A DNA stretch of 64,000 nt from Nymphaea colorata (lineage: Eukaryota; Streptophyta; Magnoliopsida; Nymphaeales; Nymphaeaceae). The notes below the pieces were generated by a model. That model did no database searches, was not told the DNA's origin, and worked only from the letters and a program-made list of their open reading frames with translations. The translations under genes and the position numbers were made by a program. The stretch spans positions 19,111,716 through 19,175,715 of the forward strand of contig NC_045144.1 in assembly GCF_008831285.2 (NCBI RefSeq), in the 5' to 3' direction. Below are positions 35,801 through 46,680 of this stretch, in pieces (the stretch's first letter is position 1; the number at the start of each line of letters is the position of its first letter).

Positions 35801-38800
35801 AAGCAAAAAAAATGCAAGTGAGGCCTAAGGTCATATATATGCAACACTGATTTAAGTTGGCTACTAGCTAGTGTCAACTGCCTTGATTAAGTAGCTCTTC
35901 GATACTCATAAATGCCAGTCTCCAAAATCTGTAAGACTATAGGAGGCTGATGGCTGCTGTATAGGATTACAAATGGGTCAGATTCAGAACTGCTAAATTA
36001 TTAGGGGGCAGGTCAGAATTGGATCACAATGGAAGACAACAAAAATCTATAAATCAGATCCCATCAATTTGTAACCCTACTTTTATAAATCAGCCCGTAT
36101 TCAAACTATAAAAATATCTTTTTTCTCAAGTGCCTTGAGCTATAACCATAAGCACTTTATCTGAAGTCACTGTATTCACCTTGGTTGCATTTTCACAGAG
36201 TTGTGCCTATGTTAAATTAACTTATGGAATGAGCTGTGCTTTCTCGGACAGTTGCCTGCATATTTTTGGTATTTTTTATGTCAGTTATGTGTAAAATGCA
36301 CTGCATAGTGCATACTTAGGGAAATGTTTTCCCTGCTGGATCATGTAGAACTGTCCTCATTGAATATATGTTGAAACAACTTATTATTACTGAGCTTTCT
36401 TGCTTTTCCATCATCTTCTTATCTATTTCTTATTACAAGACTGGAAAGCGTGCTTACTGCTTATGCTGATTCAGTCTTGCTAGTGATGTTAAAGTTTTGA
36501 ATCATGTGAGATTCATGACTAATTGAAGCCTGAAGGCAATTGTCCACTTTCTTATTCAATTGTATTATTTTGTTAATGCAGAAGGCCTAGAGGAGAAGTG
36601 GTTTCTTCTTTGGTTGAACGGGCTCGTCTTGCTGCTTGGCCTCCAAGTATGTTAGATGACTTGGCAGACCTTAGCTCATCAGAACATTTGAATTTACGAA
36701 CACCAACATCAAACCAAGGTACCATTTAGAGTATGTGTCATTGTCTGTTCCCGGGATGCCAGGACTAAGACAGCCTGTTTTTGGCATCGAGGTGTGGTTG
36801 TGCCTTTTTATCAAGTGGAACGTGATGATCGACAGTAATGTGAAACATCTGTTAATGCAGAATGCACTGTGTGTTTTGCGCATCCAATGTTTGCATTGTT
36901 TATCTGTCCATGGAACATGTGCATTCTGTGGACAGCAAGTCAAACACTCTCTTACACACTTTCAGAAACTAATTTGTCAAGCTGTTTCTGACATGTTCTG
37001 CAATTATTTCTGCATGTATCTCTTATTATCTGTCCGTTTACATGATTCTGTCTTCCTGTTAGAAAAATATGTTTCTTTGAGGATTAACCTTGTCGCAAAT
37101 CTGTATGTGCATCTACGTGAACCTTCTTTGCTTTTATGGGGAAAAGGAATCACATGGTTATATCTCAACGACTTCATCAGTTGTTCTATCTCTCAACTTA
37201 GTCAACCACTTGATGCATCTCCCAGTCTAGATTTTGGAGAGGATGATGGTGGGCAGGGTCTATACTCACAAAGTCCCAAACTCATGACTGCCTTGAAACC
37301 TTGTAATGGTTTACTCAGGTCTCTATAAATAGAGTCCAAGACAGGTCACTTTTTGATCCTGTGGGCAACTTCACATATTGTGGTTAGTAATGAACTACAT
37401 CAGGAGCGGACTCGATTATTACAGTTAAACTGATGTCCCACAATTTATTCCTTAAATCATCTGGACCCTATGGGGAATGCTTCATCCCTTCTCTTAGGCT
37501 CCTGAAGTAATTCAAGCATAATTTAGTTATAGCCATGGGCTGGATAAGATGCATGATTTTCTAAGAGATGGGCTTCCAATGGTTCTTGCACTGCCTGAGC
37601 ATCTCTTTTATTTTAGGTCATCCACCAATTTTCTGCATGTATTTTGGTGTCTATGGCTTGGAAAGAATCTTACTGGTTATGGGTTGTGGCATCTTGAATT
37701 TTGATGCATGGTCTGATTGAGATTCACATTCCTTTCTGTGTCTATCTGGATCACTGGATGCAACTGTATTGAAAATTGAAAACATGATTCTGTTGGTTAA
37801 ATTTGGAAGCTTATTTACCTCAACCTGGAGTCCATCTACTGCATCTGAATTCTGTAAGGTCCCATCTCCAAATGCATAGTACTAACCACCTCTGTCAGTT
37901 ATTCAGCCTGTAACCAGTATTGATCTTATCCTGAGACGACCTTGTCTCTTTTCTAAGTTCTTTTAATGTGCAACTGTGCATCTTAATTGTTCATGACCCA
38001 CAGAACAGCCGGTATCTGAAGTGGAAAATTGTATGCATAGGCACTGGCACAATTGAGCAGGTCAGAAGAATATGACCATGCCTTTTGCCTTAAGCGCTTC
38101 ACTGACTATCAGAAGGGATTAGGTAAACCATTCTTTTTATGTGGAATGGTAGATTTAGATTTCATAGTTTCTCTTCAAACTTCAAACCGAAGAGGATAAT
38201 TTGTTTACAGTTTGCTGGTTATTTGTTTACCATTAAAAACTGTTCTTTCCATGGAGATTCCTGCTAGTTCAATCTAAAAGCTGTATGCCTATAGGAGTTT
38301 CTTTGTGAGCATGTTGTGTTAGTGTTCCCTACTTTTTTGTAGCATCAGCTGTTGATAGTACAATTTTAAATTAGATCAATGCTTGTTTGCCTTTCATCTG
38401 CAAGTTCTTGAGACATCATGTCATCTCCTTGGGATGTAATATACATCAGCTTCCACTCAGTGTGTATGTATATGCATGGGTGTGTGTGTTTGTGTGTTTT
38501 TAAAATTTATAGATGTGAATTTGGCATTTGGTGTCATGCACACATGCAGCTGATTTATCATCTTTTCCCACCGGAGATAACCAAGAAAGAGGTTCTGAGG
38601 CATTCACTTCTAGAAGTGTCACAGAGAACATTATCTCTAACCACTTGCCGAATGCCAGAACCAGTGTAGATGGCAGTATGGATCACGAAATTGATCAAGT
38701 TAATGTGTATGTTCTTTACCATGTCTTGTGAATCACAGCTTCATATATGTAAGTTTTGGGTTACTTGTGTCCTCTTTTCTGATATAGTGCCTCATTTTTT

Positions 38801-41800
38801 CCCCTTAATTCAGAAGACATGGAAATGAAGAAGAGGTTCATTTGGCTAAACGGGCTCATCTTTCTACAAGTCATCGAGTTGAATTTGAAGGTTCATCAAT
38901 CTCTGATGCTGTAGCATCAGAACATCCGGATACAGTGCCGTCATCACATCAAGGTCTTTGTGATCTTGCCTATTATTTGGTGAACCTTCAGTACAGTTTG
39001 GTCAGATAAATGGTGCCAAGTTTGAACTTTTAGTTTTGCATTTCCAATCCGTTGTTAGAGTTGCAATCAAACACATAACGGCACCAGTTAGAGATTATTA
39101 GATGATAAACTACCCTGTAATTTTTAAGGTGTTACATTAACCCTGAATTGATTCACTCTGCTTCCTGCCAAAGATGGCCTAACATGCCCAATCCATTTAT
39201 TCTGGTATCATGAATGGTATAATAGAAAATAATACTATGAGTCGAATTTTGAATGTTGGGTTTGGTGACAGAATGCAAGCACAGGAAATGATATTATGAT
39301 AGTGTCACCTGCTTCTAGGAAACCTATGATGCTAAAGTCAAGCAGACTGTCCATGTTTTGGGTGGCAACGACCAAATTTTGTTCTTTTGTGAGAACCAGC
39401 TATTTGCTGCACATTTTAATGATGAAACAAAGCCTTGAAAATATCTAACTTGAATTGAATAAGCCAAAGGTTTTTATTGAGCAGTAAGTTCTCCTGATTG
39501 TTGATTAAGCCTGCTTATTAATTTAAAACCAAGCAAATTATCAGTCATTTTTAGCGGCTGCTTTAGCAAACATGCCACAGATATTGCCATGGTTGGTGTA
39601 AATTATTATTTATATGGCGGGATTTGCACCTTGGAATTTGCTTGACGCTGCTTTCTGTTTCGTTATTGGTCAGCCAACTCAGCCTTATTGATATTTGCTG
39701 ACTTCGTGTGCGAAGTAGGTTCCATGGTCATAGGTGGGAATGATGAGCAAATGGTCACAGACGAATCTTCTGCCAGAAGAGTCAGTTGGGACGGTGTATC
39801 TGAGACTTCTCCAGATGTCATTTCCACTGAAGTTGGTGCTCATGCGGTGAACGAAACGAGTCAATCCCAGATGTATGTGACCTTGACTGTTTGAAGAAGC
39901 AAATGTTTGGATTTTTAAGGGATTTAACTTTAAGTGTTTTATCTGCTTCAGGAGACGGAGATTACAAGTGTCCGGTTATTTGTCTAAGCAAGCTAATCTT
40001 CCTGCTCAGTCTGCAGATAGCTCGAACCTGTCGCGACCATCAGAGGACCCTATACAAGACCCTCTACGGTTGCAGCATGCATGTGCACTGCATTTAGACC
40101 AAGGTTATCTTTTCTCTGTCACAATTTTCTAATATTACCTGTATTAGTTTTGTTTCCATTTTTAACTTTTCCGAGTAGTGTCAGCACTTGATGGGGTCTC
40201 GCTTTGTTCTTGGATGGTCCACTTTGCTTGGGTAGATGAAAATTGTCGATAATATTGATGAATGTTTTCTTGACCTTTATTGGATTCCTTATGCGCCCTT
40301 TCACTTTATGTTGACTAACTTCTTTTCCATATCTAATATGAGCATGAATTATTCATATGAATGATCCAAAGACAGACAACGGACAAATCCTGCTGCCAAA
40401 AAACTAGTGTTGCTCCATGATAGCGTTAATTGAGAGGTGTTAAATTTGAGCAAACAGCACGGGTCTTGGTTAACTGTCTCTGGCTTACCTCTTTCTTTAA
40501 CTTGATTACTTGGAAAACCACATGCGTCTTGGTGGACTTGCACTAATTAATCCTGTTTCTCCTATTTTTTGTGTACTTGGTTACTGGTCTACCAAACTAT
40601 GCCGTCATAAGTTTTCATGAGCTTCCATGGCTCCTTTTCTATGACGGGAAAAATGTAAATGAATCAAGTGGCTCTTGACAGCCACACGTATTCCGACCAC
40701 CCCAAAGCCATCCATCAGCCTTAGATGAATGAGCATCCCTCATTCAAGAACCTAAGCACTTGGTGTCATTATTTATTACTTATTAGGAACGGAAGTGGGT
40801 GAAATTAACATAGAAATTTTGGATTTTTCTACAACTGAGTCAATATGGTTGATTTCTCGCCAACTACAAGTTCGTTATTGATCCATTTATGCATTTCCAA
40901 TCATGTCCTCCCTCAAGTCAAATCCTTTTCATTTGTTTCGACTTGATATTTTGCTTGCTACACTTGCAGAGTCAGCACCAGCCAGAACACTTGCTAAAGG
41001 TAGAATCGCTGATAAATTAGCTCTCAGGCGTTTGACCGGTGACAAGTGCAACAAACCTTCTAAAACGGTTATCGGTTTAGAGGGCACTATTGCAGAAGCT
41101 GCAGGATCTACTCTCGACTTAAACGAGCATTCTGGATCATCTTCAAAGGTTAAAAGTCGGATTGCGGTTGCAGAATTCAAGTCGACCCTGGGCCCCCCCG
41201 TCAGAGTCCAGTCGGCCGATGAGGTGGATCATCCTTACATCTTAAGCGGGGAGCAGGAGATGCCTTTTACATATATGGCTTGTCTACAGGCCAAACATGC
41301 GGTGAAGAAAGCGCATGGAAACGCCGAGGTAGTAGCTTTGTACTTTCTTTTTCCAATACTTGTATTCTGGTGTGTAACTGACCAAAGATATTATGTTGAC
41401 ATAGGAGTCCACGCTATCGACCCGAGGGAATATTAAGGTATGTTTCAAACTTCTTTACAGGCATTCCCAAATCTGAGATCTATCTGATTTTACCTGTGAT
41501 ATAATTCTCAGTGCTTCTTGACCGGGGTCAAAGGGTTTCAGTTCAAGGGTAGGAGCCAGTTTGAGTTACGTGTTTATGTTGATGATGGCAGCCTCATCTC
41601 AGAAGTCCTAATCGACCACAGGGTGAGTTGCACGACATGCCTCTTTGACATGCATGACATGGTAGTGTTTATTGAGATGGCTCGAGCTTTTTTTCTCCCT
41701 CCTTCAATTCGTTCTTTGAATTCCGTATCATCAACTCATCCCTTCAAAACTCATACAAGGAATTGGGACTTTCACTCTCGTTATTGTGATTAACTTATGC

Positions 41801-42321
41801 TTTTATGCTTCCAAACCAGCTTTCTATTAATATATGAACTCCTGGTTTGATCAGGTCGTGCAAAACGGGATAGGTTATTCCGCGGCGGAGGTAACAGCTG
41901 GTCTTTCTTCGCCAGACAAGGATAAGGTATCCAAGATGAGAGAAGTGATGAAGACCTTCCAGGCTTTCTTGGCCAACTTTGAGGTAATTTCACACTAGCA
42001 CCTTCAGTTCGTGGCTGGTTCTCGATAACGTGGTTCGGAAAGATTTCTTCGATTACGTTGTGGCTACATTGTTCGCTCTATCTGGATAAATAAAGGAGTC
42101 AACAAGAGTTTATAATGCATATGTTTTCTTGGTGAATCCATTTACATTTTCAGGGAATCATGCTAATGGAGATAAATGACACCACCTCCGTGCCGGTAGC
42201 ACTGGAGATGAACCAAGGTTGTCTATCCTCCGATGCCTGGATGCTTCTCCAGAGATTGAAATTATACACTGCTTCAAGAAGCGCACAGTACCGTCCTACC
42301 CCCATCAACATCTCCCCTTGA
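29810..42321 (+). CDS. RMI1: RecQ-mediated genome instability protein 1 (RMI1), 13 exons, 847 aa
   Basis: OB-fold scaffold of the RecQ helicase-topoisomerase 3-RMI1 (BTR) complex, which dissolves double Holliday junctions and limits crossovers; nuclear. Exons: 29810-30451, 32159-32329, 33407-33552, 36582-36718, 38550-38706, 38814-38953, 39674-39872, 39952-40103, 40970-41328, 41405-41437, 41512-41622, 41855-41983, 42154-42321; all junctions are GT-AG and in frame. An acidic, disordered N-terminus (about 1-135) precedes the family N-terminal region (REWLDSC near 149) and OB1 (CLKLSMTDG, EYRPIKDL, LAPAGLK and NVHVRRGLLML, exons 2-3). A linker encoded by exons 4-9 leads to the C-terminal OB fold (exons 10-13, FLTGVKGFQFK and LRVYVDDGSLISE). 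It is longer than Arabidopsis RMI1 (about 640 residues) through the linker, where exons 4, 6 and 8 look like repeats of each other. The start 29,810 is preferred; an in-frame ATG at 29,747 adds 21 residues. The exon 7 acceptor could instead be 39,718 (832 aa). Confidence 0.9.
34795..35535. repeat. probable transposon insertion in RMI1 intron 3
   Basis: Two GC-rich blocks (34,805-34,870 and 35,315-35,525, with words such as GTGCGGGTGCCCGCAC and GACGCGGGTGCG) stand out in an otherwise AT-rich intron. The outer edges GTCACCTGAATGTGG and CACACCCTGGTGAC are weakly inverted. A poly-T rich stretch (34,260-34,570) lies just before. Family and exact ends are uncertain. Confidence 0.4.
36582..40103 (+). 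repeat. repeated exon module within RMI1 (exons 4, 6, 8 with 5 and 7 between)
   Basis: Exons 4, 6 and 8 all enter in phase 2 and leave in phase 1, and all end CAAG|GT. They share an aligned core: TTGGTTGAACGGGCTCG, TTGGCTAAACGGGCTCA and TTGTCTAAGCAAGCTAA, giving LVERARLAA, LAKRAHLST and LSKQANLPA. Exons 5 and 7 both enter in phase 1, leave in phase 2 and use the donor GTATGT, and each is followed by a very short intron (107 and 79 bp). Long and short introns alternate across the region. This indicates tandem duplication of a two-exon unit. Confidence 0.65.
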
Positions 42322-42543
42322 TCGGATCACAGCCATTTAACAATCTCACACGAAGAACTTTCAGACACTACAGTTATTGAGGTACTACGAAACACGCAAC
42401 TGCAGACATCAAGACATCACGCTGATACCGGTAAAACCAAGGGCCTAAAACTCTATGATTATTTATGTGCATTGTTGAATTTAAACAGTTCCTTCTCTGA
42501 GGCTATGACTATAGCTCTTTGCAGCTTGTTAACGTATGCTCCT
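42322..42543. other. 222-bp gap between convergent RMI1 and HSD1 stop codons
   Basis: This gap must hold both 3' UTRs and both polyadenylation regions. No perfect AATAAA is visible for either strand; ATTATTTATGTG near 42,458 offers only variant signals on the minus strand. Overlapping 3' ends are likely. Confidence 0.5.
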
Positions 42544-44077
42544 CTAATCTGTCTTTGTCTCATCTGATTTGATCGACTCAGGATACATCACGTTCTTGGC
42601 TCCTGTAGCATCCAGAATCACCTTACTGGTGGGGTGCTGTGAAGACCATGGTTTCTTGACGTACAGAATGCGATAGCACCATTCCAGAACTTCTGGAGCA
42701 AGGATTTTGTATAGAAACATAACCTTGAACCAGAATGGCCATGTCACGTATCTCTTCTTTCTGCACGCGCCATTCACGATGGCTTTCGCGCACTCTTCTG
42801 CGTAACCCACCGGGAAAGGCCCCACTTGAACCTGCCCATTAAAAAAAAAAAAAAAAAAAAAAAGAGGATCATTGATAAGGAATCATTTCCTGCTTTCAAG
42901 TGTCAAGGATACCGTGTTCTCCTGCTGGCAAGGGGCGACGCGATGTCTTACATCTCTAACTTCTTGGTCTACTTGCATGTCGCCGCTTTTATTCAGGAAC
43001 TTCCCTTGTGTCATCTCCGATTCCACCCACCCCGGTGTTGCTATTGTGATGGACACCTCGGGGCCAAGTTCTACCCTTAACGTCTCATAGAAGCTTATAA
43101 GTGCAGCCTTGCTTGCCTGGCAGAGGAGGAAAACGATGAGTAAATGATCAGGCGGAAAGCTTTTCTGTAGTTTGGAAGAAGATTCAAGACATTAGTTGTA
43201 CGTTGTATAAGCTCATTCTGGGCATCGGCAACCAGCCAGCGGCGGAAGAATCCACGACGATCTTGCCTCTGTTTCTTCTGAGATGAGGTAATGCATAGAA
43301 AGTAGGATACACAGATCCCCAGAAGTTGATATCCTGTGAGAAACAGCAGAATCAGCAGTATCAATCATGCAGAAATTTTAAAATTCAGGCATCTGGTTTT
43401 CTTACTACCATGACTGCTCCGAAGTTGGTGACGTCTGTCGCTTCCTCAAACATGCTGACACAGGTAATCCCAGCGTTGTTCACAAGATGATCCACTGCCC
43501 AGAACAGAAATATGAACTCTAGAACGAATGAAGATGAACATGGTGGAAATAGAGCAGGCTCAGTCTCTATCTATGGTTACTTACATCTCCCAAAATGGTC
43601 GATGGTTTCGTCGATAAAGCGTTTGCATTCGTCGGCTCGAGAAACATCGGCTGCAATAACATGGACATCGGGCGACCCAAGCTCGCGAGACTTCTCGGCC
43701 ACTTCATGTAGGCGCTCTTCCCTCCTGGCCACCAGAGCCACGGATGCTCCTCTCTTGGCATATTGGTACGCGATTTGCTGAGGAAAACAAACGGAGCACT
43801 CGACTGAGCTACACTCTTTATAATGAAACAAAAGTCAAGAAGAGAAGGGCATGAACGTGAACGTGGGCGTGAACGTGAGTATGAAAAGAGATACCTCGCC
43901 GATGCCGGAGGAAGCGCCGGTGATGAGGACGACCTTGCCACGCACGTTCTCACTGAAGAATAAGTGGAAGAAGGAACAGAGCAGCTTCAACAGGGAGTAG
44001 GGGGTGGAGAAGAGGCAGTAGAAGAGCAGAGCAGCAGGTGGAGCTGCCACGTTCATAAACTTGTTTATGAGGTCCAT
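42544..44077 (-). CDS. HSD1: steroleosin / 11-beta-hydroxysteroid dehydrogenase-like (HSD1-type), copy 1, six exons, 348 aa
   Basis: Short-chain dehydrogenase of the steroleosin group, NADP(H)-dependent, known from oil-body and ER membranes and linked to sterol or brassinosteroid metabolism. Exons in coding order: 43895-44077, 43585-43777, 43409-43494, 43202-43333, 42952-43116, 42544-42831; all GT-AG and in frame. An N-terminal hydrophobic anchor (about 10-40) contains prolines at 14, 15 and 26, as in the steroleosin proline knob. The cofactor motif TGASSGIG is at 53-60 and NNAG at 131-134. The catalytic Ser184, Tyr197 and Lys201 (YNASK) are present, with the PG motif at 226-227. The C-terminus reads YPESIKSDETKTD; family members end similarly. 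The length matches Arabidopsis HSD1 (349 aa). The gene is convergent with RMI1 and in tandem with a second copy on the same strand. A 23-nt poly-T tract stands before the last acceptor. The substrate is not readable from sequence. Confidence 0.93.
42841..42863 (-). repeat. 23-nt homopolymer forming the polypyrimidine tract of an HSD1 intron
   Basis: A run of A on the plus strand (T on the coding strand) ends 9 nt before the first base of the last HSD1 exon (42,831), so it serves as an unusually pure polypyrimidine tract. It is liable to slippage and to sequencing error. Confidence 0.8.
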
Positions 44078-45990
44078 AGCTCTGTCTTCGGTTTGCTTGC
44101 GGTTGGTGCAGAAGAGGGGAAGGGCACGTTGCCGGACGGTGGAGACGAGAAGGAAGAAGGCAAGAAAGAGAAGGGGCCTTCTGTTTCACACGGAGGGCGA
44201 GTGACGGAGAACGGAAGTTTTCTTCCGTGGAGGTTTAATGGAGGTTCATCGAAAAGACATGGATGAGGGGCCATATCGACACCTAGCGAGAGGACAAGAT
44301 GGCCATGCAGAAAAGCGCAGAGGTGGCCACATGATCTTGCTGCCTTTGTCATTATCTTGGTTTCGGAAATATGTGAAATCAAAATTGTTTTTGACAGCCT
44401 TCGCCTTCGCTCGGACAGCGCCACTTGCCCCGTCGGAAGGCCACGAGGCTTCTTGCTAGCTGCTTTGTAGCAATCCTTTTCACATTTTACTGTTTTTTTT
44501 GCACAAAAAAAGCACACATGCCAATCTTCTGAACGCGCCACAAAAAAATCACACAACGCCGCGTGTTTTTGCTTTCATTCGAGCTGACGGTAGGTCGGTG
44601 CTACGCCTAGATTTCAATATAGTGGTGCTATGCTTGTATTCCAATATAGCCTTAGGTCGTAATCTTATTGCTCGCTCAAAATGAAACTCTAGATCCAAAT
44701 CTCTTGTATTTTGTTTTCGTAATGTTGCAAGTTCTCTAATAACCATAAATTGTTTGGTAATGTGATGAAACAAAATTTGTAGCTTCTAATTTTGTTCTTT
44801 TAGAAACCTCTAAACAAACATTCTGTTCTCTAAGTGGGTTATTCAATTTTTATATAGGAAAAAAAGATGTATTCATTTTTAGCTAGAAAAAAGTTTAGAG
44901 ATTTAAAGCTTGTAGTGTGGTTTTAGCCAAAAACTTGTTTGTTGGGTGATTGTATGAACATTTAGTTTCTCGAAGAATATATGAAAAGTCTGGAGACATT
45001 TTAATATTCAACTAACAATTATTATCTCTGAGCTTGTCTCTTCCTACAATGAGAACCGCCTTCGTAAGCTTTTGTTATTCATTAAAACTGTTGAGAGTTT
45101 AAAGCGAAATTACGTTGATCGAGAAACAGCTAAGGTTTTTTCCACTATTACATTTTTTTGCCTTTCGGAGTGGCACATTATTGGTAAAAATAAACAATGA
45201 AAATCAACTTAAGTAGATAAGAATATGCCAAAAAATAAAAGAATCACCATCAACATACCTTTTAAGATTCAAACTTCAGGTTCCCATTTGACAATTTCGT
45301 GAGCTGTAACTCATAATTAAAAACATTAAATGACGATCCGTTTAGTTACAAACAGTGCTTAAGCTAGGCTATTTCCAAGCCGAAGCTATTTTCTCTTGGG
45401 TAAATGCGCACGCCTGGCCATCAAATTAGAATTTCAAGTATTACGATTGGACAGAGATCAATCAAGGTTCATATTAGAGTAGAAATAGGTGCACTCTTCA
45501 AGTTGGTATAGATAAACTGGGGTTAGTATTGATGTATGAGAGATTTATCTTTAACATTCACATAAAAAAGCCATATTCAAATCATCTACGATGCACCATT
45601 TTCAGCTATTGGCAAGCTATTCCGATGGAAGCACAAGATGAAATCAGTAGACTGCAGCTTAATTGATTGGACACAATGTTCCAAAAGCATCATGCCGTTC
45701 AATTAAGTCGCAAATATGTTCAGTAAACAAGATTGCATTAACTACTTTGCTAGACACGCTAGGGAAGTACAACGAGTAGAGTCAGCTAAAGCTCAACTTC
45801 AACACGCTTGCTCGTTAAAGCTCGACTCGAACTTGATTCGTTTATACAAATGCTCAAAATGTTACATTAATAGAATTCAAGGTTATAAGAACTTCACTCA
45901 TTTAAACTCATGATTGCACAATAAATATTGAATCATACTGAAAAAATACTAAACAAGTTAATCGAGTTAATTAAGTTAAACGACTAAAAA

Positions 45991-46170
45991 AAACGAGACA
46001 TGCTTAACATAAACGAGTTAATCGAGTCAAACTCAGATAATGAGAAAATAATTAAACAAGTAGCAACCAAACAAGTTAATAAACGGGACATGCTTAACAT
46101 AAATGAGTTAAACCAATCAAACTGATAATGAAAAAATAATTAAATAAGTAGCAACTAAACAAGTTAATCA
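45991..46170. repeat. 90-bp tandem duplication
   Basis: The unit containing GACATGCTTAACATAAA, followed by GATAATGA(G/A)AAAATAATTAAA and CAAGTTAAT, occurs at 45,997 and again at 46,087. Confidence 0.7.
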
Positions 46171-46351
46171 AGGTAATTAATTAAACGAGTCAAAAAAAGA
46201 AAACATGCTTGACACAAACAAGTTAAAACAAAACATGCTTAACACAAAGAATCGAGTTCGACCTCCACGTTGTATCATTGAGTCGAGCTCGAGCTTCTGT
46301 CGGGCCAGGCTGGCCCACCTCGAACTCTAACTCAGTTGTAGGCCACCCCCT

Positions 46352-46352
46352 T

Positions 46353-46384
<32 letters not shown>

Positions 46385-46385
46385 G

Positions 46386-46426
<41 letters not shown>
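46352..46426. repeat. compound (CT)n(CA)n(TA)n microsatellite
   Basis: CT, CA and TA dinucleotide runs follow one another directly, downstream of HSD1 copy 2. Confidence 0.9.
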
Positions 46427-46429
<3 letters not shown>

Positions 46430-46617
46430 TTCTCAGTTTCCTCATTTTCTCAAAACACAAAGATATACAGAAAAGCACAAACGCTTAATTGATCTAAAAC
46501 AAGTCCTTATCCTCAGTACAACCGGTCGTCTCTTTCGTCAAAAGCAAACACTACACAGAAACCTGTTCCGTCCATAAGGGCACCTAGACTGCATCATTCC
46601 CCATGCCCGGCATCCAG

Positions 46618-46623
46618 TTTATT
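46618..46623 (-). terminator. polyadenylation signal AATAAA of HSD1 copy 2
   Basis: TTTATT on the plus strand reads AATAAA on the coding strand, 58 bp beyond the stop codon at 46,681, a usual distance for a plant near-upstream element. Confidence 0.5.
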
Positions 46624-46680
46624 GATTCATACTACTTGATCAAAGCAACTATTTACAAAGCCTCTCGCTTTCTTTCGCTC

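Larger units (their letters stand above)
44078..46617. other. spacer between the two HSD genes; includes the copy 1 promoter
   Basis: The part next to 44,077 (to about 44,560) is GC-richer and should contain the leader and promoter of HSD1 copy 1. The rest is AT-rich. From 45,770 to 46,320 there are CGAGTT/AACGAG words resembling the CGAGCTCGA elements but without their termini. No other gene is recognised. Confidence 0.5.

Noticed and set aside
36735-37328. A 197-codon open frame on the plus strand
   Set aside because: It lies wholly within RMI1 intron 4, has no recognisable domain, and follows a donor site that fits the RMI1 structure.
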